This document shows, in pieces, positions 24,652-34,084 of a DNA stretch of 64,000 nucleotides (position 1 is the stretch's first letter; every line of letters starts with the position of its first letter). A program made the translations under genes and the position numbers. Origin of the DNA: Duganella sp. Root1480D1 (lineage in GTDB: Bacteria; Pseudomonadota; Gammaproteobacteria; Burkholderiales; Burkholderiaceae_D); contig NZ_LMFZ01000034.1 in assembly GCF_001427305.1 (NCBI RefSeq), positions 104,084-168,083 on the forward strand. Direction: 5' to 3'. The notes below the pieces were generated by a model. It saw only the letters and a program-made list of their open reading frames with translations. It made no database searches and had not been told where the DNA came from.

Positions 24652-26550
24652 TTGAACGCATCACGACAATTGCGCCGCCGCAGCCTGCTGCGAGCTGGCA
24701 CCGCCGCCCTCCTCGCCCCGCAATGGCTGCCGGCGCTTGCTGCCGCAGGCGCACGATCCGCTACATCGGCCAATACGCCTGCCGCCGGAACCGCGGCAGC
24801 CCGCGCCGCCGCTTGGCGCCGCGCCGATGCCATCGTCGCCGCGCTGCGTGCGCCGGTCACCTTTCGCAACGAAGACTTCCTGGTCACGAATTTCGGCGCG
24901 CTGCCGTGCGAGACGAAGCAAGTCAAAGCCTGGGTCACCCACGACGACCAGGAACTGGTGCCGACCCAGGCCGACAACGCCCACGACTGCTACGCCGGCT
25001 TCAAGGCCGCCATCGAGGCATGCGCCGCGGCAGGCGGCGGCCGCGTGGTCATCCCGAAAGGCCATTGGTACTGCGCCGGCCCGCTGGTGCTGCGCTCCAA
25101 CGTGCACGTCCACCTGCAGGCCGGCGCCCATATCCTGTTCTCTCAAAATCCCGAACACTACGCCCGCAGCGGCGACTTCGACTGCGGCCCTAACGGCAAG
25201 CTCACGCTCTCACGCTGGCAAAGCAACGACTGCCTGAACTACTCGCCGATGATCTACGCCCTCAACGCCAGGAACGTCGCGCTGACCGGCGAAGACTGGA
25301 CTTCAATACTGGATGGCCAGGGCGGCGTCGCCTTCAACGAAGCCGGCGATTGCTGGTGGTCCTGGAAAGGCAGGAACCGAACCATGAACGCCGTCTCGCA
25401 AACCACCGCGCCCGGCTACAAGGAAGGCCAGCCCACGCAAGTGGTCCCCAACCCGCTCAACAAACCGCTGTCGGAAATCGCTCCCGCCCTGAATGCCGCC
25501 CAGCGCAAGCTGATCGAAGGCGATGGCGACAAATGGCGCAGCGACGAACGCTACCTCCCTGCCCTGTCCGAAGCCGGCGTGCCGGTGGAGCTGCGCGTAT
25601 TCGGCAAGGGCCACTACCTGCGGCCGCCGATGATCCACTTCATCAACTGCGCCAATGTTTTGCTTGAAGGCTACCACGTGAAGAACACGCCGTTCTGGCA
25701 GCATCACCCGGTCAACTGCCGCAACCTGGTGATCCGCAAGGTCCACGCCGAAAGCCGTGGCCCGAACAGCGACGGCTTCGACCCCGAGTCCTGCGACCAC
25801 GTGCTGGTGGAGGATTGCGTCTTCGATTCGGGCGACGACTGCATCGCCATCAAGGCCGGCAAGAACCGCGACATCCAATACGGGCCGACGCGCAATATCG
25901 TGATCCAGGGCTGCACCATGCACAGCGGCCACGGCGCAGTCACGCTCGGCTCCGAAATGGCCGGCGGCATCGAGCATGTCTACGCGCGCAACCTGGTGTT
26001 CGAGAACGTGCACTGGCAAACCGACCCGCTGAATATCGCTATCCGCCTCAAGACCAATATGAACCGCGGCGGGTACCTGCGCCACTTTTACGTCAGGAAC
26101 GTGGAGATCCCGAACGGTGTGCAGCTTAGCGCATCGCATTACGCGCTGCTGCCCGGCTCACCGATCGACACCGAGGGACTGGCCACCGCCGCCGGAGCAG
26201 TCATCTCCTTCGACTGCGACTACCAGCCGTCGGCCGACAGCGTGCGGATCCGGCCGCCGGAGGTATCCGACGTCCACATCGAAAACATCACTGTCGGCAA
26301 TGTGAAAAAAGGCCGCACTACCGGTTCGTGCTACCAGGCCATCGCCATCCTCGGCCCGGTCGCCAGCGACTACAACGGGCCGCAGCCGGCGCCAACTGTG
26401 CTGCCGGTGCGGCGGGTCACCATCAGCAACTGCGACTTCGGCAACCCCGTCAATGCCACGCAACCGATCTGGCTGTACAACGTATCCGATCTCAGGCTGG
26501 AAAACGTGACCATCGGCGGCAAACGCCTTAAGGCTACCCTAAGGTCCTGA
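24652..26550 (+). CDS. glycoside hydrolase family 28 (polygalacturonase)
   Basis: About 632 residues. I chose TTG at 24652, 7 nt after a GGAG that overlaps the stop of the regulator gene; the TTG at 24646 is too close. A twin-Arg signal (LRRRSLLRAGTAALLAP) points to Tat export. GH28 motifs are present in order at about residues 372-430: NSDGFDPE, GDDCIAIK and SGHGAVTLGSE, with the three catalytic Asp and the His in place. It hydrolyses alpha-1,4 galacturonan. It is longer than usual, with an insertion of about 90 residues between the first helix turns (about 215-320). Co-transcribed with the regulator, completing the pectin set. Confidence 0.92.
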   Translation: MNASRQLRRRSLLRAGTAALLAPQWLPALAAAGARSATSANTPAAGTAAARAAAWRRADAIVAALRAPVTFRNEDFLVTNFGALPCETKQVKAWVTHDDQELVPTQADNAHDCYAGFKAAIEACAAAGGGRVVIPKGHWYCAGPLVLRSNVHVHLQAGAHILFSQNPEHYARSGDFDCGPNGKLTLSRWQSNDCLNYSPMIYALNARNVALTGEDWTSILDGQGGVAFNEAGDCWWSWKGRNRTMNAVSQTTAPGYKEGQPTQVVPNPLNKPLSEIAPALNAAQRKLIEGDGDKWRSDERYLPALSEAGVPVELRVFGKGHYLRPPMIHFINCANVLLEGYHVKNTPFWQHHPVNCRNLVIRKVHAESRGPNSDGFDPESCDHVLVEDCVFDSGDDCIAIKAGKNRDIQYGPTRNIVIQGCTMHSGHGAVTLGSEMAGGIEHVYARNLVFENVHWQTDPLNIAIRLKTNMNRGGYLRHFYVRNVEIPNGVQLSASHYALLPGSPIDTEGLATAAGAVISFDCDYQPSADSVRIRPPEVSDVHIENITVGNVKKGRTTGSCYQAIAILGPVASDYNGPQPAPTVLPVRRVTISNCDFGNPVNATQPIWLYNVSDLRLENVTIGGKRLKATLRS

Positions 26551-26575
26551 TTGGACAATCCTCGCGAACGCCAGT

Positions 26576-28558
26576 ATGCTTTCGCGAATGATGATGGACA
26601 GCATACTGGCGCACATCGAGGCCGCGCCCTCGTCGCGCGATACGTCCCTGCTGCAGGAACTGGTTGGCACGGTGCGCCCCAAGCACGCCAGCGACCTGCA
26701 GCAGGCTACCAACCGCCTGCGCGCCCTGGCGCACCTTCTTGCCACGCGGCCCGAATGGGCGCAAGCGTTGCGCGAATACCTCGCCGAAGTCATTGGACAG
26801 CGCAAGCTGGTGCACCTGCTGACCGATACCGGTGTCTTGCAGAACCAGGGCTTCTTTGGCGAACTATGGCGCCGCCTGAACCACAAATGGCTGCCGCCGA
26901 CCATTAACGACGCGTACCTGAAGGACGTATTCGGCCAGGTCTTCAATCACCGCGACGATTACAAGTGGGTCAATGGCGTCGAGCCAGCGGTCTGGCTGGA
27001 CCTGCTCGAAGCTCTCCAATTGCCACAGCATGGCTGGCTGCAAGGCCAGGTGCTGGGCGAACTGCTGGAAGCCATCCAGGTGCTGTCCTACCGTATCAGC
27101 GCCATCGGCCTGGAGCCCGAACTGGTGCGAATCCATCCGGACATCGAACGCTTCGAGTCGCCCTTCCTGCGCCAGAATGCCGAAGTGGTGCAGCTCACGG
27201 AAGCCTGGCGTGCCCGCCTGGTCGACGCGCAGGCCGAGGTTCCGGACGCCCGCCACCTCGATGTGCTTCTCAGCCAGTGTGAAGAGATTATCGGACGCGT
27301 GCGAAAAGCAGCGTCCGTGCAAGGGGTGTCGGTCAGCCTGACCCGCCTGCTTCTGCGCCTGACGCAAAGCATCGACCGCCTGCGCATCCTGCTGGACCTG
27401 CTGGAGGCGCCGGCGCTGCAGCAAGCCCTGCCCACTGCGCTCGCCCTGTTCCGGCAACTGGTGGAAGCGGACAACCGCAAATTGAGCCTCACCGACCTGT
27501 TCCAGACCAATACCGAATTGCTGGCGTTGCAGGTAACGGAACATGCCGGCCGTTCGGGGGAACACTACGTGGCCAGCAGCCGCACCGAATGGCTATCCAT
27601 GATGCGCTCCGCGGCCGGCGCCGGCTTCATTGTCGGCTTCATGGCCACCCTCAAGGTACTGATGGCCCGCCTGCTGCTTGCCCCGATCGGCTATGCGGCG
27701 CTGTATAGCCTGAATTATTCCCTCGGCTTCATGCTGATCCACGTGCTGCATTTCACCGTGGCGACCAAGCAGCCGGCAATGACGGCCGCGCGCATTGCCG
27801 CCGCCATCGACGAAGGCCAGAAAAAACTCGATGAACTGGCGGAGCTGGTGGTCAGGGTGCTGCGCTCGCAGTTCGTGGCGATCGTCGGCAACGTGGCACT
27901 GGCCATGCCTACCGCTTTCGCCATTGCCGTGGCATGGCAGGCCGCCTTCGGCCAGCACCTGGCCGGCGCTGAAAAAGCTCAACACCTGCTGCACGATATC
28001 GACCCGCTCCACAGCCTGGCACTGCCGCACGCCGCCATCGCCGGCGTGTGCCTGTTCCTGGCGGGCTTGATCTCGGGCTATTACGACAACAAGGCAGCCT
28101 ATAACGATATCGCAGCGCGCTTGCGACAGTTGCGCTGGCTGCGGTGGCTGCTCGGTGAACACCGCCTGGCGCGCGTCACCGACTACATTGGCCGCAACCT
28201 CGGCGCGCTGGCGGGCAATTTCTTCTTCGGCATCATGCTGGGCACGATCGGTACCCTCGGTTATGTGCTGGGCCTGCCGATCGATATCCGCCACGTTACC
28301 TTCTCCAGCGCCAATTTCGCCTTCGCGCTGGTCGGGCTGGACTACCAGCTCACCACCGAGCAATGGCTGCTGTCGCTGTCAGGCATTGTGTTGATCGCGC
28401 TGACCAACCTGGCGGTCAGCTTCACGCTGGCCCTGCTGGTTGCACTGCGCTCGCGCCGCGTCAGTTTCGGACGCGGCCGGGCCCTGGCTGGCCTGGTATG
28501 GCAGCGTTTCCGCCAGTCGCCGCGCAGCTTCTTCCTGCCGCCGCGCGAGGCAGTTTGA
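26576..28558 (+). CDS. Gcr-family membrane protein annotated as site-specific recombinase
   Basis: 660 residues. The family (PF10136) was named from a Neisseria site-specific recombinase gene, gcr, but this protein lacks Tyr- or Ser-recombinase motifs. The N-terminal ~340 residues are helical and soluble (ELWRRLNHKWLPPTINDAYLKDVFGQVF is typical of the family). The C-terminal half has about six membrane segments, for example near 345-400, 435-465, 490-505, 545-570 and 600-625. The start could be ATG 26576, 26588 or 26594; no strong ribosome binding site is seen. It follows the polygalacturonase by 25 nt but is probably unrelated to pectin use. Confidence 0.88.
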   Translation: MLSRMMMDSILAHIEAAPSSRDTSLLQELVGTVRPKHASDLQQATNRLRALAHLLATRPEWAQALREYLAEVIGQRKLVHLLTDTGVLQNQGFFGELWRRLNHKWLPPTINDAYLKDVFGQVFNHRDDYKWVNGVEPAVWLDLLEALQLPQHGWLQGQVLGELLEAIQVLSYRISAIGLEPELVRIHPDIERFESPFLRQNAEVVQLTEAWRARLVDAQAEVPDARHLDVLLSQCEEIIGRVRKAASVQGVSVSLTRLLLRLTQSIDRLRILLDLLEAPALQQALPTALALFRQLVEADNRKLSLTDLFQTNTELLALQVTEHAGRSGEHYVASSRTEWLSMMRSAAGAGFIVGFMATLKVLMARLLLAPIGYAALYSLNYSLGFMLIHVLHFTVATKQPAMTAARIAAAIDEGQKKLDELAELVVRVLRSQFVAIVGNVALAMPTAFAIAVAWQAAFGQHLAGAEKAQHLLHDIDPLHSLALPHAAIAGVCLFLAGLISGYYDNKAAYNDIAARLRQLRWLRWLLGEHRLARVTDYIGRNLGALAGNFFFGIMLGTIGTLGYVLGLPIDIRHVTFSSANFAFALVGLDYQLTTEQWLLSLSGIVLIALTNLAVSFTLALLVALRSRRVSFGRGRALAGLVWQRFRQSPRSFFLPPREAV

Positions 28559-28637
28559 GCTTATCCGTGCAAGGACGCACAGATCTTTTTGCCTGGCCGG
28601 GGTAAAGTACATCAGCTTGGTTAAAGGAGGGGATCGG

Positions 28638-28862
28638 ATGAATGAACTCGTCCCAAGCGACCTGGAAGCCGAGAGCACGGCTACTGTTGATGGCTTCACT
28701 TACACGGTGACAGTTTTTCACGACGAATCGGGATACTGGGCGCACCTGAGCTGGCAGGACAGGAAGGCAGAACAAGCAACTCCGCCATTTTCGAACGCCC
28801 GCGCCGCCATGATCGAAGGCCATTCGCTGGCCGAAGAATATATCCTCGCATGGCGTAGTTGA
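28638..28862 (+). CDS. small hypothetical protein (74 aa)
   Basis: ATG 28638 follows a strong AAAGGAGGGG site. The product is acidic, without signal or membrane segment, with an N-terminal beta-strand pattern (ATVDGFTYTVTVFHDESGYWAHLSW) and a C-terminal helix (ARAAMIEGHSLAEEYILAW). The strand-strand-helix layout resembles small HicB-like or ribbon proteins, but no HicA partner lies nearby. Function unknown. The stretch 28863-29078 after it holds nothing recognisable. Confidence 0.65.
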   Translation: MNELVPSDLEAESTATVDGFTYTVTVFHDESGYWAHLSWQDRKAEQATPPFSNARAAMIEGHSLAEEYILAWRS

Positions 28863-29078
28863 GTGGCGGTTGCAGCAGTGGCCGACTGTCATCTTTTCCG
28901 ACAACAGCACGGGGAGTTGGCTCATGCGTCGGATGCGGCAACGTGCAAAAACTTGATGCGAGGGCGTGTGGCATGCTAGAGTGCAATGACTCTGGCCACG
29001 GCACGCCCCGACCCGCATGCCGCCGCCCTGACTTTCGCTGCACCCTGCTCTTGTGCGCTAGCTTCGATATGAAACAGC

Positions 29079-29324
29079 ATGCGCACGCCCACACCTTCCC
29101 TCATCCTGAACGCCCACTGTATCGACTTCGTCTACGGCGGTGTATATGCCTGGGCCTACCTGGCAACAGCCGGCATAGCCGATCCCGACATCATTGCCAT
29201 CTTGTCCACGCCGTTCAACCGCTGGGCTGAGGCAACACCCAATATTGCCGACGTCGCCCACCGGGCCATGCGCACGGTCGGTATTCAGCGCCCGGTAGAA
29301 GCCTACGACTGTACAATGCCATGA
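29079..29324 (+). CDS. hypothetical protein (81 aa), uncertain
   Basis: An 81-codon frame with the GC-rich third positions typical of local genes (LILNAHCIDFVYGGVYAWAYLATAGIADP visible in part). It has a hydrophobic N-terminal half and a helical C-terminus. No clear ribosome binding site precedes ATG 29079 and no family is recognised. It ends 38 nt before the hybrid kinase gene, so it could be a short leader gene of that unit. If it is not real, the gap 28863-29361 contains no gene. Confidence 0.45.
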   Translation: MRTPTPSLILNAHCIDFVYGGVYAWAYLATAGIADPDIIAILSTPFNRWAEATPNIADVAHRAMRTVGIQRPVEAYDCTMP

Positions 29325-29361
29325 CCAACTTACAACTTGCTCACCCGAAGGAAGATGCAAC

Positions 29362-32265
29362 TTGGCTCCAACCAGGCAACCAAGACGGCCCACCATCCGC
29401 CGCATGCTGTTCGCACTCGTGCTGGCATGCGCGCTACCGGCAACCCTGGGCTTCGGCCTGCTGATCCAGCACTTTTATACCCGCGAGCGGGCGCAGGTTG
29501 AACGGGACTCCCTGTTCGTGGTGCGGTCGATGATGCAAGCGGTTGACCGGGATCTCGACCTCGGTATCGTTGCGGCGCGCGCGCTGGCCATGTCCGCTGA
29601 ACTTGACCATGGCGACCTGGCCGGCTTCCACCGTAAAGCCATGGGCATCGTCAATGCCGGTTTTCCCGGCTCGAACATCGTCCTCAGCACGCGCGACTCG
29701 GTGCAATTGCTGAATACCTTGCGCCCCTTCGGCCAGCCAATTCCCGATCCCGGCAGCCGTGAACGGATCCAGCGCGTATTCGAAACGGGACAAGTAGTAG
29801 TGTCGGACGTCTTCATTGGCGGCGTCACCGGCCAGCCGCTGGTCGCAGTCCACGTGCCGGTGATACGGGGCGGCCAGGTTGTGTATTGCCTCTCGGTCGG
29901 CTACCAGCCGGCCCGTCTCGGGCGCGTGCTCACTTCAGGCACCCTGCCGAAGGACCGCGTCATCGCCATCTTTGACCGGCAAGGGACGATCATCGCCCGC
30001 ACCCATGAGGCCGAGCGTTTTGTCGGCAAGCCCGGCTCGGACAGCCTGGTTAAGCGGCTGTCGGAGGTGAATGAAGACGTGTTCGAATCCACCACACTGG
30101 AAGGCATTCCCGTTTATACGGTCTTCACCCGTTCAAGCCGCAGCGGCTGGGCGGTCGCCGTGGGTGTGCCGCGCGCCACCATCCTGCAGGAGCTGCTGGC
30201 CTCCGTCACCTGGCTGACCTGGATCGTGCTGGCTTTGCTGCTGGCCGGCTTTGGCCTTGCATGGTTCATCAGCGGGAAAATCCGTCAGCTCGAAGGCCTG
30301 ATCCACGAACGCACCGACCAGCTGGAAGATGCCAACCTGCGCATCAGTACCGTAGTCGACAGCGTTGGCGAAGGGATTGTCACCATCAACGAGGAAGGCC
30401 GGATCGAAACTTTCAACCGCGCTGCCAGCCAGATTTTCGGCTATTCGGCAGAAGAAGCGATCGGCGCCGGAATTCAGCTCTTGATGCCCGAATCCATGCG
30501 CGACGCACACCAGCAGGGCATGCAGCGCTTCCTGTCGGGCGGCGCGCCGCACGTGATCGGCAAGGGAGCGGTCGAGCTGCCGGCCCTGCGCAAGGATGGC
30601 AGCCGGTTCACGGTCGAACTGACCATCAGCGCCATCATCGATGAGGGCAAGTACCGCTTCGTCGGCGTGCTGCGCGACGTGACCGAGCTGAAAAAATCGC
30701 AGGCCGCCTTGCGCGACGCCGTCAAGGAAGCACAGGCGGCCAACGCGGCAAAAAGCTCCTTCCTCGCCAATATGAGCCATGAATTGCGCACGCCGATGAA
30801 CGCCGTGCTCGGCATGGCGCACCTGATGACCACCACCCTGCTGTCGCTGGAGCAGCGGCGCTACCTGACGATGCTGCGCACGTCCGGCCAGTCCCTGTTG
30901 GCACTGCTGAACGATATCCTCGACTTTTCCAAAATCGAAGCGGGCAAGATCCAGCTCAACGCCACCCGCTTTGAGCTCGATGCGGTGCTGCATTCCGTGT
31001 CGACCATTATGAGCGTGAATGCCGGCGAGAAGGAGTTGGAACTGGTGATCGGCGTGGAGCCTGACGTTCCGCGCATGCTGGTTGGCGATCCCTTGCGCTT
31101 GCAGCAGGTACTGGTCAACCTGACCAGCAATGCGATCAAGTTCACGGCGAAGGGCGAAGTCAGCCTGAAGGTTGAATGTGCGGAGTGCGACGAGCAGCGC
31201 TCCGTCATGCGCTTTATCGTGCGCGATACAGGCATCGGCATTTCGCTGGAACAGAAACTCAATTTGTTTGCACCCTTTGCCCAGGCTGACGAATCTGTCA
31301 CCCGTAAGTATGGCGGTACCGGGCTTGGCTTGGTGATCTGCCAGCGGCTCGTCGAACTGCAAGGTGGCAGCATCGCGCTCGATAGCCGGCCCGGCGAAGG
31401 CAGCACCTTTACCGTCACTCTGCCGTTCGGCAGCGTACCTGCCGGCCAGCAGCAAGCACCAGCCGGCGCAGGCTCGCGGCCGCTGCGCGTACTGGTGCTG
31501 GACGACCATTTCACCAGCCGCGTCTACCTGTCCAAAACACTGCAAGCGTGGGGCTGGGGCGTCGACGTCGCTTCCTCCGGCGCGGAAGCGAAAAAGATGC
31601 TTGCCCTCGCTGCCCAGCGCGACTTGCCCTACGATGTGATACTCGCCGACTGGAGCGTGCCCGATGAGGACCAGCGCTATATCGATTCGCTGCGCCACCC
31701 ACAGGAGCGGGCTGCCCCCGTGATACTCATGGTCAGCGCCTACGAACGCAGCAAGATCCTCGAAGAAGAGGCGGATCGCGAGGGCCTGGTCACCAAACCG
31801 ATTACCGCTTCGGCGCTGTACGACGCGGTGCATGAGGCGTTGGACCAGGCCGAGATGCCGCAGGTTCAAACGGATATCGCGCCAACCCAGCGCTTGAGCG
31901 GCCGCCTGCTGCTGGTTGAAGACAATGCGATGAACCAGTTGGTCGCAGTCGGCATCCTGGAGCGCGCCGGTGCCAGCATCGAAGTGGCCAACAATGGCGA
32001 AGAAGCCGTGCGCATGCTGCGCGAGGCGCCTGGGGCCTACCGCCTGGTCCTGATGGACGTGCAGATGCCGGTCATGGACGGCTATACGGCCACCCGCATC
32101 ATCCGCCAGGAGTTGGGCCTGACACTGCCGATCGTGGCGATGACCGCCGGCGTCATGGAATCCGAACGCGCCGACTGCCTGGCAGCCGGGATGGACGATT
32201 TCATTCCCAAGCCGCTGGACATCGACGAGATGATGCAGACGCTGGAGCGCTACCTGCCGCCTTAA
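29362..32265 (+). CDS. hybrid histidine kinase with PAS and two receiver domains
   Basis: 967 residues from TTG 29362, with GAAGGAAG 7 nt before it. Membrane segment 1 is at 15-35, a periplasmic Cache-like sensor at about 36-280, and segment 2 at 283-303. A PAS domain (about 325-440, FNRAASQIFGYSAEEAIG) precedes HisKA H473 in FLANMSHELRTPMNA, the ATPase domain (RDTGIGI, GGTGLGLVI), receiver 1 (phospho-Asp in VILADWSVPDED) and receiver 2 (LVLMDVQMPVMDGY, KPLD). Both receivers keep the acidic pocket. It is a phosphorelay-type BarA/ArcB-like kinase, but no Hpt domain is attached. The stop overlaps the convergent DUF4256 gene by 4 nt. Confidence 0.94.
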   Translation: MAPTRQPRRPTIRRMLFALVLACALPATLGFGLLIQHFYTRERAQVERDSLFVVRSMMQAVDRDLDLGIVAARALAMSAELDHGDLAGFHRKAMGIVNAGFPGSNIVLSTRDSVQLLNTLRPFGQPIPDPGSRERIQRVFETGQVVVSDVFIGGVTGQPLVAVHVPVIRGGQVVYCLSVGYQPARLGRVLTSGTLPKDRVIAIFDRQGTIIARTHEAERFVGKPGSDSLVKRLSEVNEDVFESTTLEGIPVYTVFTRSSRSGWAVAVGVPRATILQELLASVTWLTWIVLALLLAGFGLAWFISGKIRQLEGLIHERTDQLEDANLRISTVVDSVGEGIVTINEEGRIETFNRAASQIFGYSAEEAIGAGIQLLMPESMRDAHQQGMQRFLSGGAPHVIGKGAVELPALRKDGSRFTVELTISAIIDEGKYRFVGVLRDVTELKKSQAALRDAVKEAQAANAAKSSFLANMSHELRTPMNAVLGMAHLMTTTLLSLEQRRYLTMLRTSGQSLLALLNDILDFSKIEAGKIQLNATRFELDAVLHSVSTIMSVNAGEKELELVIGVEPDVPRMLVGDPLRLQQVLVNLTSNAIKFTAKGEVSLKVECAECDEQRSVMRFIVRDTGIGISLEQKLNLFAPFAQADESVTRKYGGTGLGLVICQRLVELQGGSIALDSRPGEGSTFTVTLPFGSVPAGQQQAPAGAGSRPLRVLVLDDHFTSRVYLSKTLQAWGWGVDVASSGAEAKKMLALAAQRDLPYDVILADWSVPDEDQRYIDSLRHPQERAAPVILMVSAYERSKILEEEADREGLVTKPITASALYDAVHEALDQAEMPQVQTDIAPTQRLSGRLLLVEDNAMNQLVAVGILERAGASIEVANNGEEAVRMLREAPGAYRLVLMDVQMPVMDGYTATRIIRQELGLTLPIVAMTAGVMESERADCLAAGMDDFIPKPLDIDEMMQTLERYLPP

Positions 32266-32783
32266 ACCCTGAGGATGCCGCGCAAGCCGCGCGCTGCGTA
32301 ATACGACTCTGCGCCGTTGTGATACAGGAAGACGTGGCCGTAGCGCCGGTCGCAGAACAAGGCGCCGCCAAGCTTGCGGATATCGGCCGGGGTTTGCACC
32401 CAGCTTGAAGTCTTGCTGTCGAATTCACCCAGCGTTTGCAGGTAGCGGTATTCGGCTTCTGTCAGCAGCGTGATGCCGATCGCTTTCGCCACTTCCAGCG
32501 CACTGCCGGATGGCTTGTTCTCTTTGCGCGCATCCAGCGCGGCCTTGTCGAAGCACAGGCTACGGCGGCCTGCCGGGCTTTCCGGCGAACAGTCGCAGAA
32601 GACAATCTCGCCGCTATCCGGATCCACGCCCACCACATCCGGCTCGCCACCGGTACGCTCCATTTCCTCCAGCACGCGCAACTTCTCTGGATTTTCATCC
32701 AGGCGCGCACGCACAACATTCCAGGCCAGCCCATCATGCCGGGCCATATGCTCGTGGAATCGACGTTCGAGGAGGTCGATCAT
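32262..32783 (-). CDS. DUF4256 domain protein
   Basis: 173 residues from ATG 32783 (MIDLLERRFHEHMARHDGLAW), with AAGGA 9 nt upstream. The 41 additional in-frame residues from 32906 do not look conserved and were left out. The sequence matches DUF4256: RRFxxHMxRHxGLxW at the start, MERTGGEPDVVG in the middle and RYGHVFLYHNGAESYYAARGLRGILRV at the end. Cytoplasmic, function unknown. Convergent with the hybrid kinase. Confidence 0.85.
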   Translation of the reverse strand: MIDLLERRFHEHMARHDGLAWNVVRARLDENPEKLRVLEEMERTGGEPDVVGVDPDSGEIVFCDCSPESPAGRRSLCFDKAALDARKENKPSGSALEVAKAIGITLLTEAEYRYLQTLGEFDSKTSSWVQTPADIRKLGGALFCDRRYGHVFLYHNGAESYYAARGLRGILRV

Positions 32784-33041
32784 GGCGCCCGATCCTTCAG
32801 CCGCGCCATCGGCCCTGGTGCAATTTGCGGCTGTTGAGCTCCGCACAGCACGGGAGCAGCTACAAGAGCCAGGGAAATGAGCAAGTGGGGTTTTTTCATC
32901 CGACAAATCCTATCAGGATTCGTGAACGCATGCGCGGCGCCGAGTCCATATCAAACCTTCATGGACCGAGCGACTTTCAGCATACCTCGGGGCGATGGCC
33001 TTGCGCTAGCATCGTGCCCGAATGAATGACAGGGAGACGAG

Positions 33042-34055
33042 ATGAAAAAATTCCGGGTGCTGCTTGCCTTGTTGGCGGCAGCCGCGATGCCCGCCTGGGC
33101 CGGGCAGTTTGCAAAAGGCGCCGACATCGGCTGGCTGCAGCAGATGGAGGCAAGCGGCTACAAGTTCTACAACGACCAGGGCAAGCGGGAAGACGCACTG
33201 CAAATTCTCAAGGACAACGGCATCAACACGGTACGCCTGCGCACCTGGGTAAATCCCTCGGAGGACCGGACCAATGGCCATAACAACAAGGATGAAACCA
33301 TCGCCATGGCCGTCCGCGCGCAGCAAATGGGCATGCGCGTAATGATCAACTTCCATTACAGCGATAGCTGGGCCGACCCGTCGCAGCAGAAAAAGCCTGC
33401 AGCCTGGGCTGGCCATGACTTCCCTCGCCTGCTGGAAGACGTCTACAGTTATACCAACGATGTGATGAGCGCCCTCAAGGCGGCTGGCGTCACGCCGGAA
33501 TGGGTCCAGGTAGGCAATGAAACACCAGGCGGAATGATCTACCCGGAAGGCAGCACCAACAACTGGCCACAACTGGCGCAGTTAATCAACCAGGGCTACG
33601 ATGCCATCAAGTCCGTGAGCCCTTCATCCAAAGTCATCCTGCACCTCGATCGCGGCAACGACAGCAAGCGTTTCAGGACCTGGTTCGACAACGCAACAGC
33701 CAACGGCGCGCGCTACGACGTGATCGGCATGTCCTACTACCCCTACTGGCTGCCCGGCAAACCGGATTACAAGAAGTCGATTGGCGACCTTGCCCGCAAT
33801 ATGAACGACATGGCCGCGCGCTATGGCAAGGAAGTCATGGTAGTGGAAGTCGGCGGTGAAGACCGCCGCGCGCAAAACACCTATGACATGCTGGTTGCCG
33901 TGCAGCGCAAAGTCAAAGCGGTTCCCGGCCAGAAGGGCCTGGGCGTCATCTACTGGGAACCGCTGGGCGCACGAAGCTGGAGCAAGTACCCGCTCAGCGC
34001 CTGGGGCGATGACGGCAAGCCGACCAGGGCGATGAAGGCCTTCCTCGCCGAATAA
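33042..34055 (+). CDS. arabinogalactan endo-beta-1,4-galactanase (GH53)
   Basis: 337 residues with signal peptide MKKFRVLLALLAAAAMPAWA and a ribosome binding site GGGAGACGAG. The GH53 TIM barrel is complete: FAKGADIGWLQQME, NTVRLRTWVNP, acid/base E160 in WVQVGNETPGGM and nucleophile E269 in VMVVEVGG. It cleaves beta-1,4-galactan side chains of type I rhamnogalacturonan/arabinogalactan, complementing the pectin locus 6-9 kb upstream although in a separate transcript. Confidence 0.94.
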   Translation: MKKFRVLLALLAAAAMPAWAGQFAKGADIGWLQQMEASGYKFYNDQGKREDALQILKDNGINTVRLRTWVNPSEDRTNGHNNKDETIAMAVRAQQMGMRVMINFHYSDSWADPSQQKKPAAWAGHDFPRLLEDVYSYTNDVMSALKAAGVTPEWVQVGNETPGGMIYPEGSTNNWPQLAQLINQGYDAIKSVSPSSKVILHLDRGNDSKRFRTWFDNATANGARYDVIGMSYYPYWLPGKPDYKKSIGDLARNMNDMAARYGKEVMVVEVGGEDRRAQNTYDMLVAVQRKVKAVPGQKGLGVIYWEPLGARSWSKYPLSAWGDDGKPTRAMKAFLAE

Positions 34056-34084
34056 GCGCTTTCGGCCCCGCGTCCGTCCTTGAC

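Noticed and set aside
26576..28558. Functional site-specific recombinase or mobile element
   Set aside because: The family name suggests it, but there is no recombinase catalytic motif, no inverted terminal repeats or target duplications, and the C-terminal half is membrane-embedded.
28461..29018. Long open frame on the minus strand opposite 28638-28862
   Set aside because: It has no ribosome binding site, reads as low-complexity Arg/Ser/Pro-type shadow sequence, and conflicts with a plus-strand gene that has a strong site.
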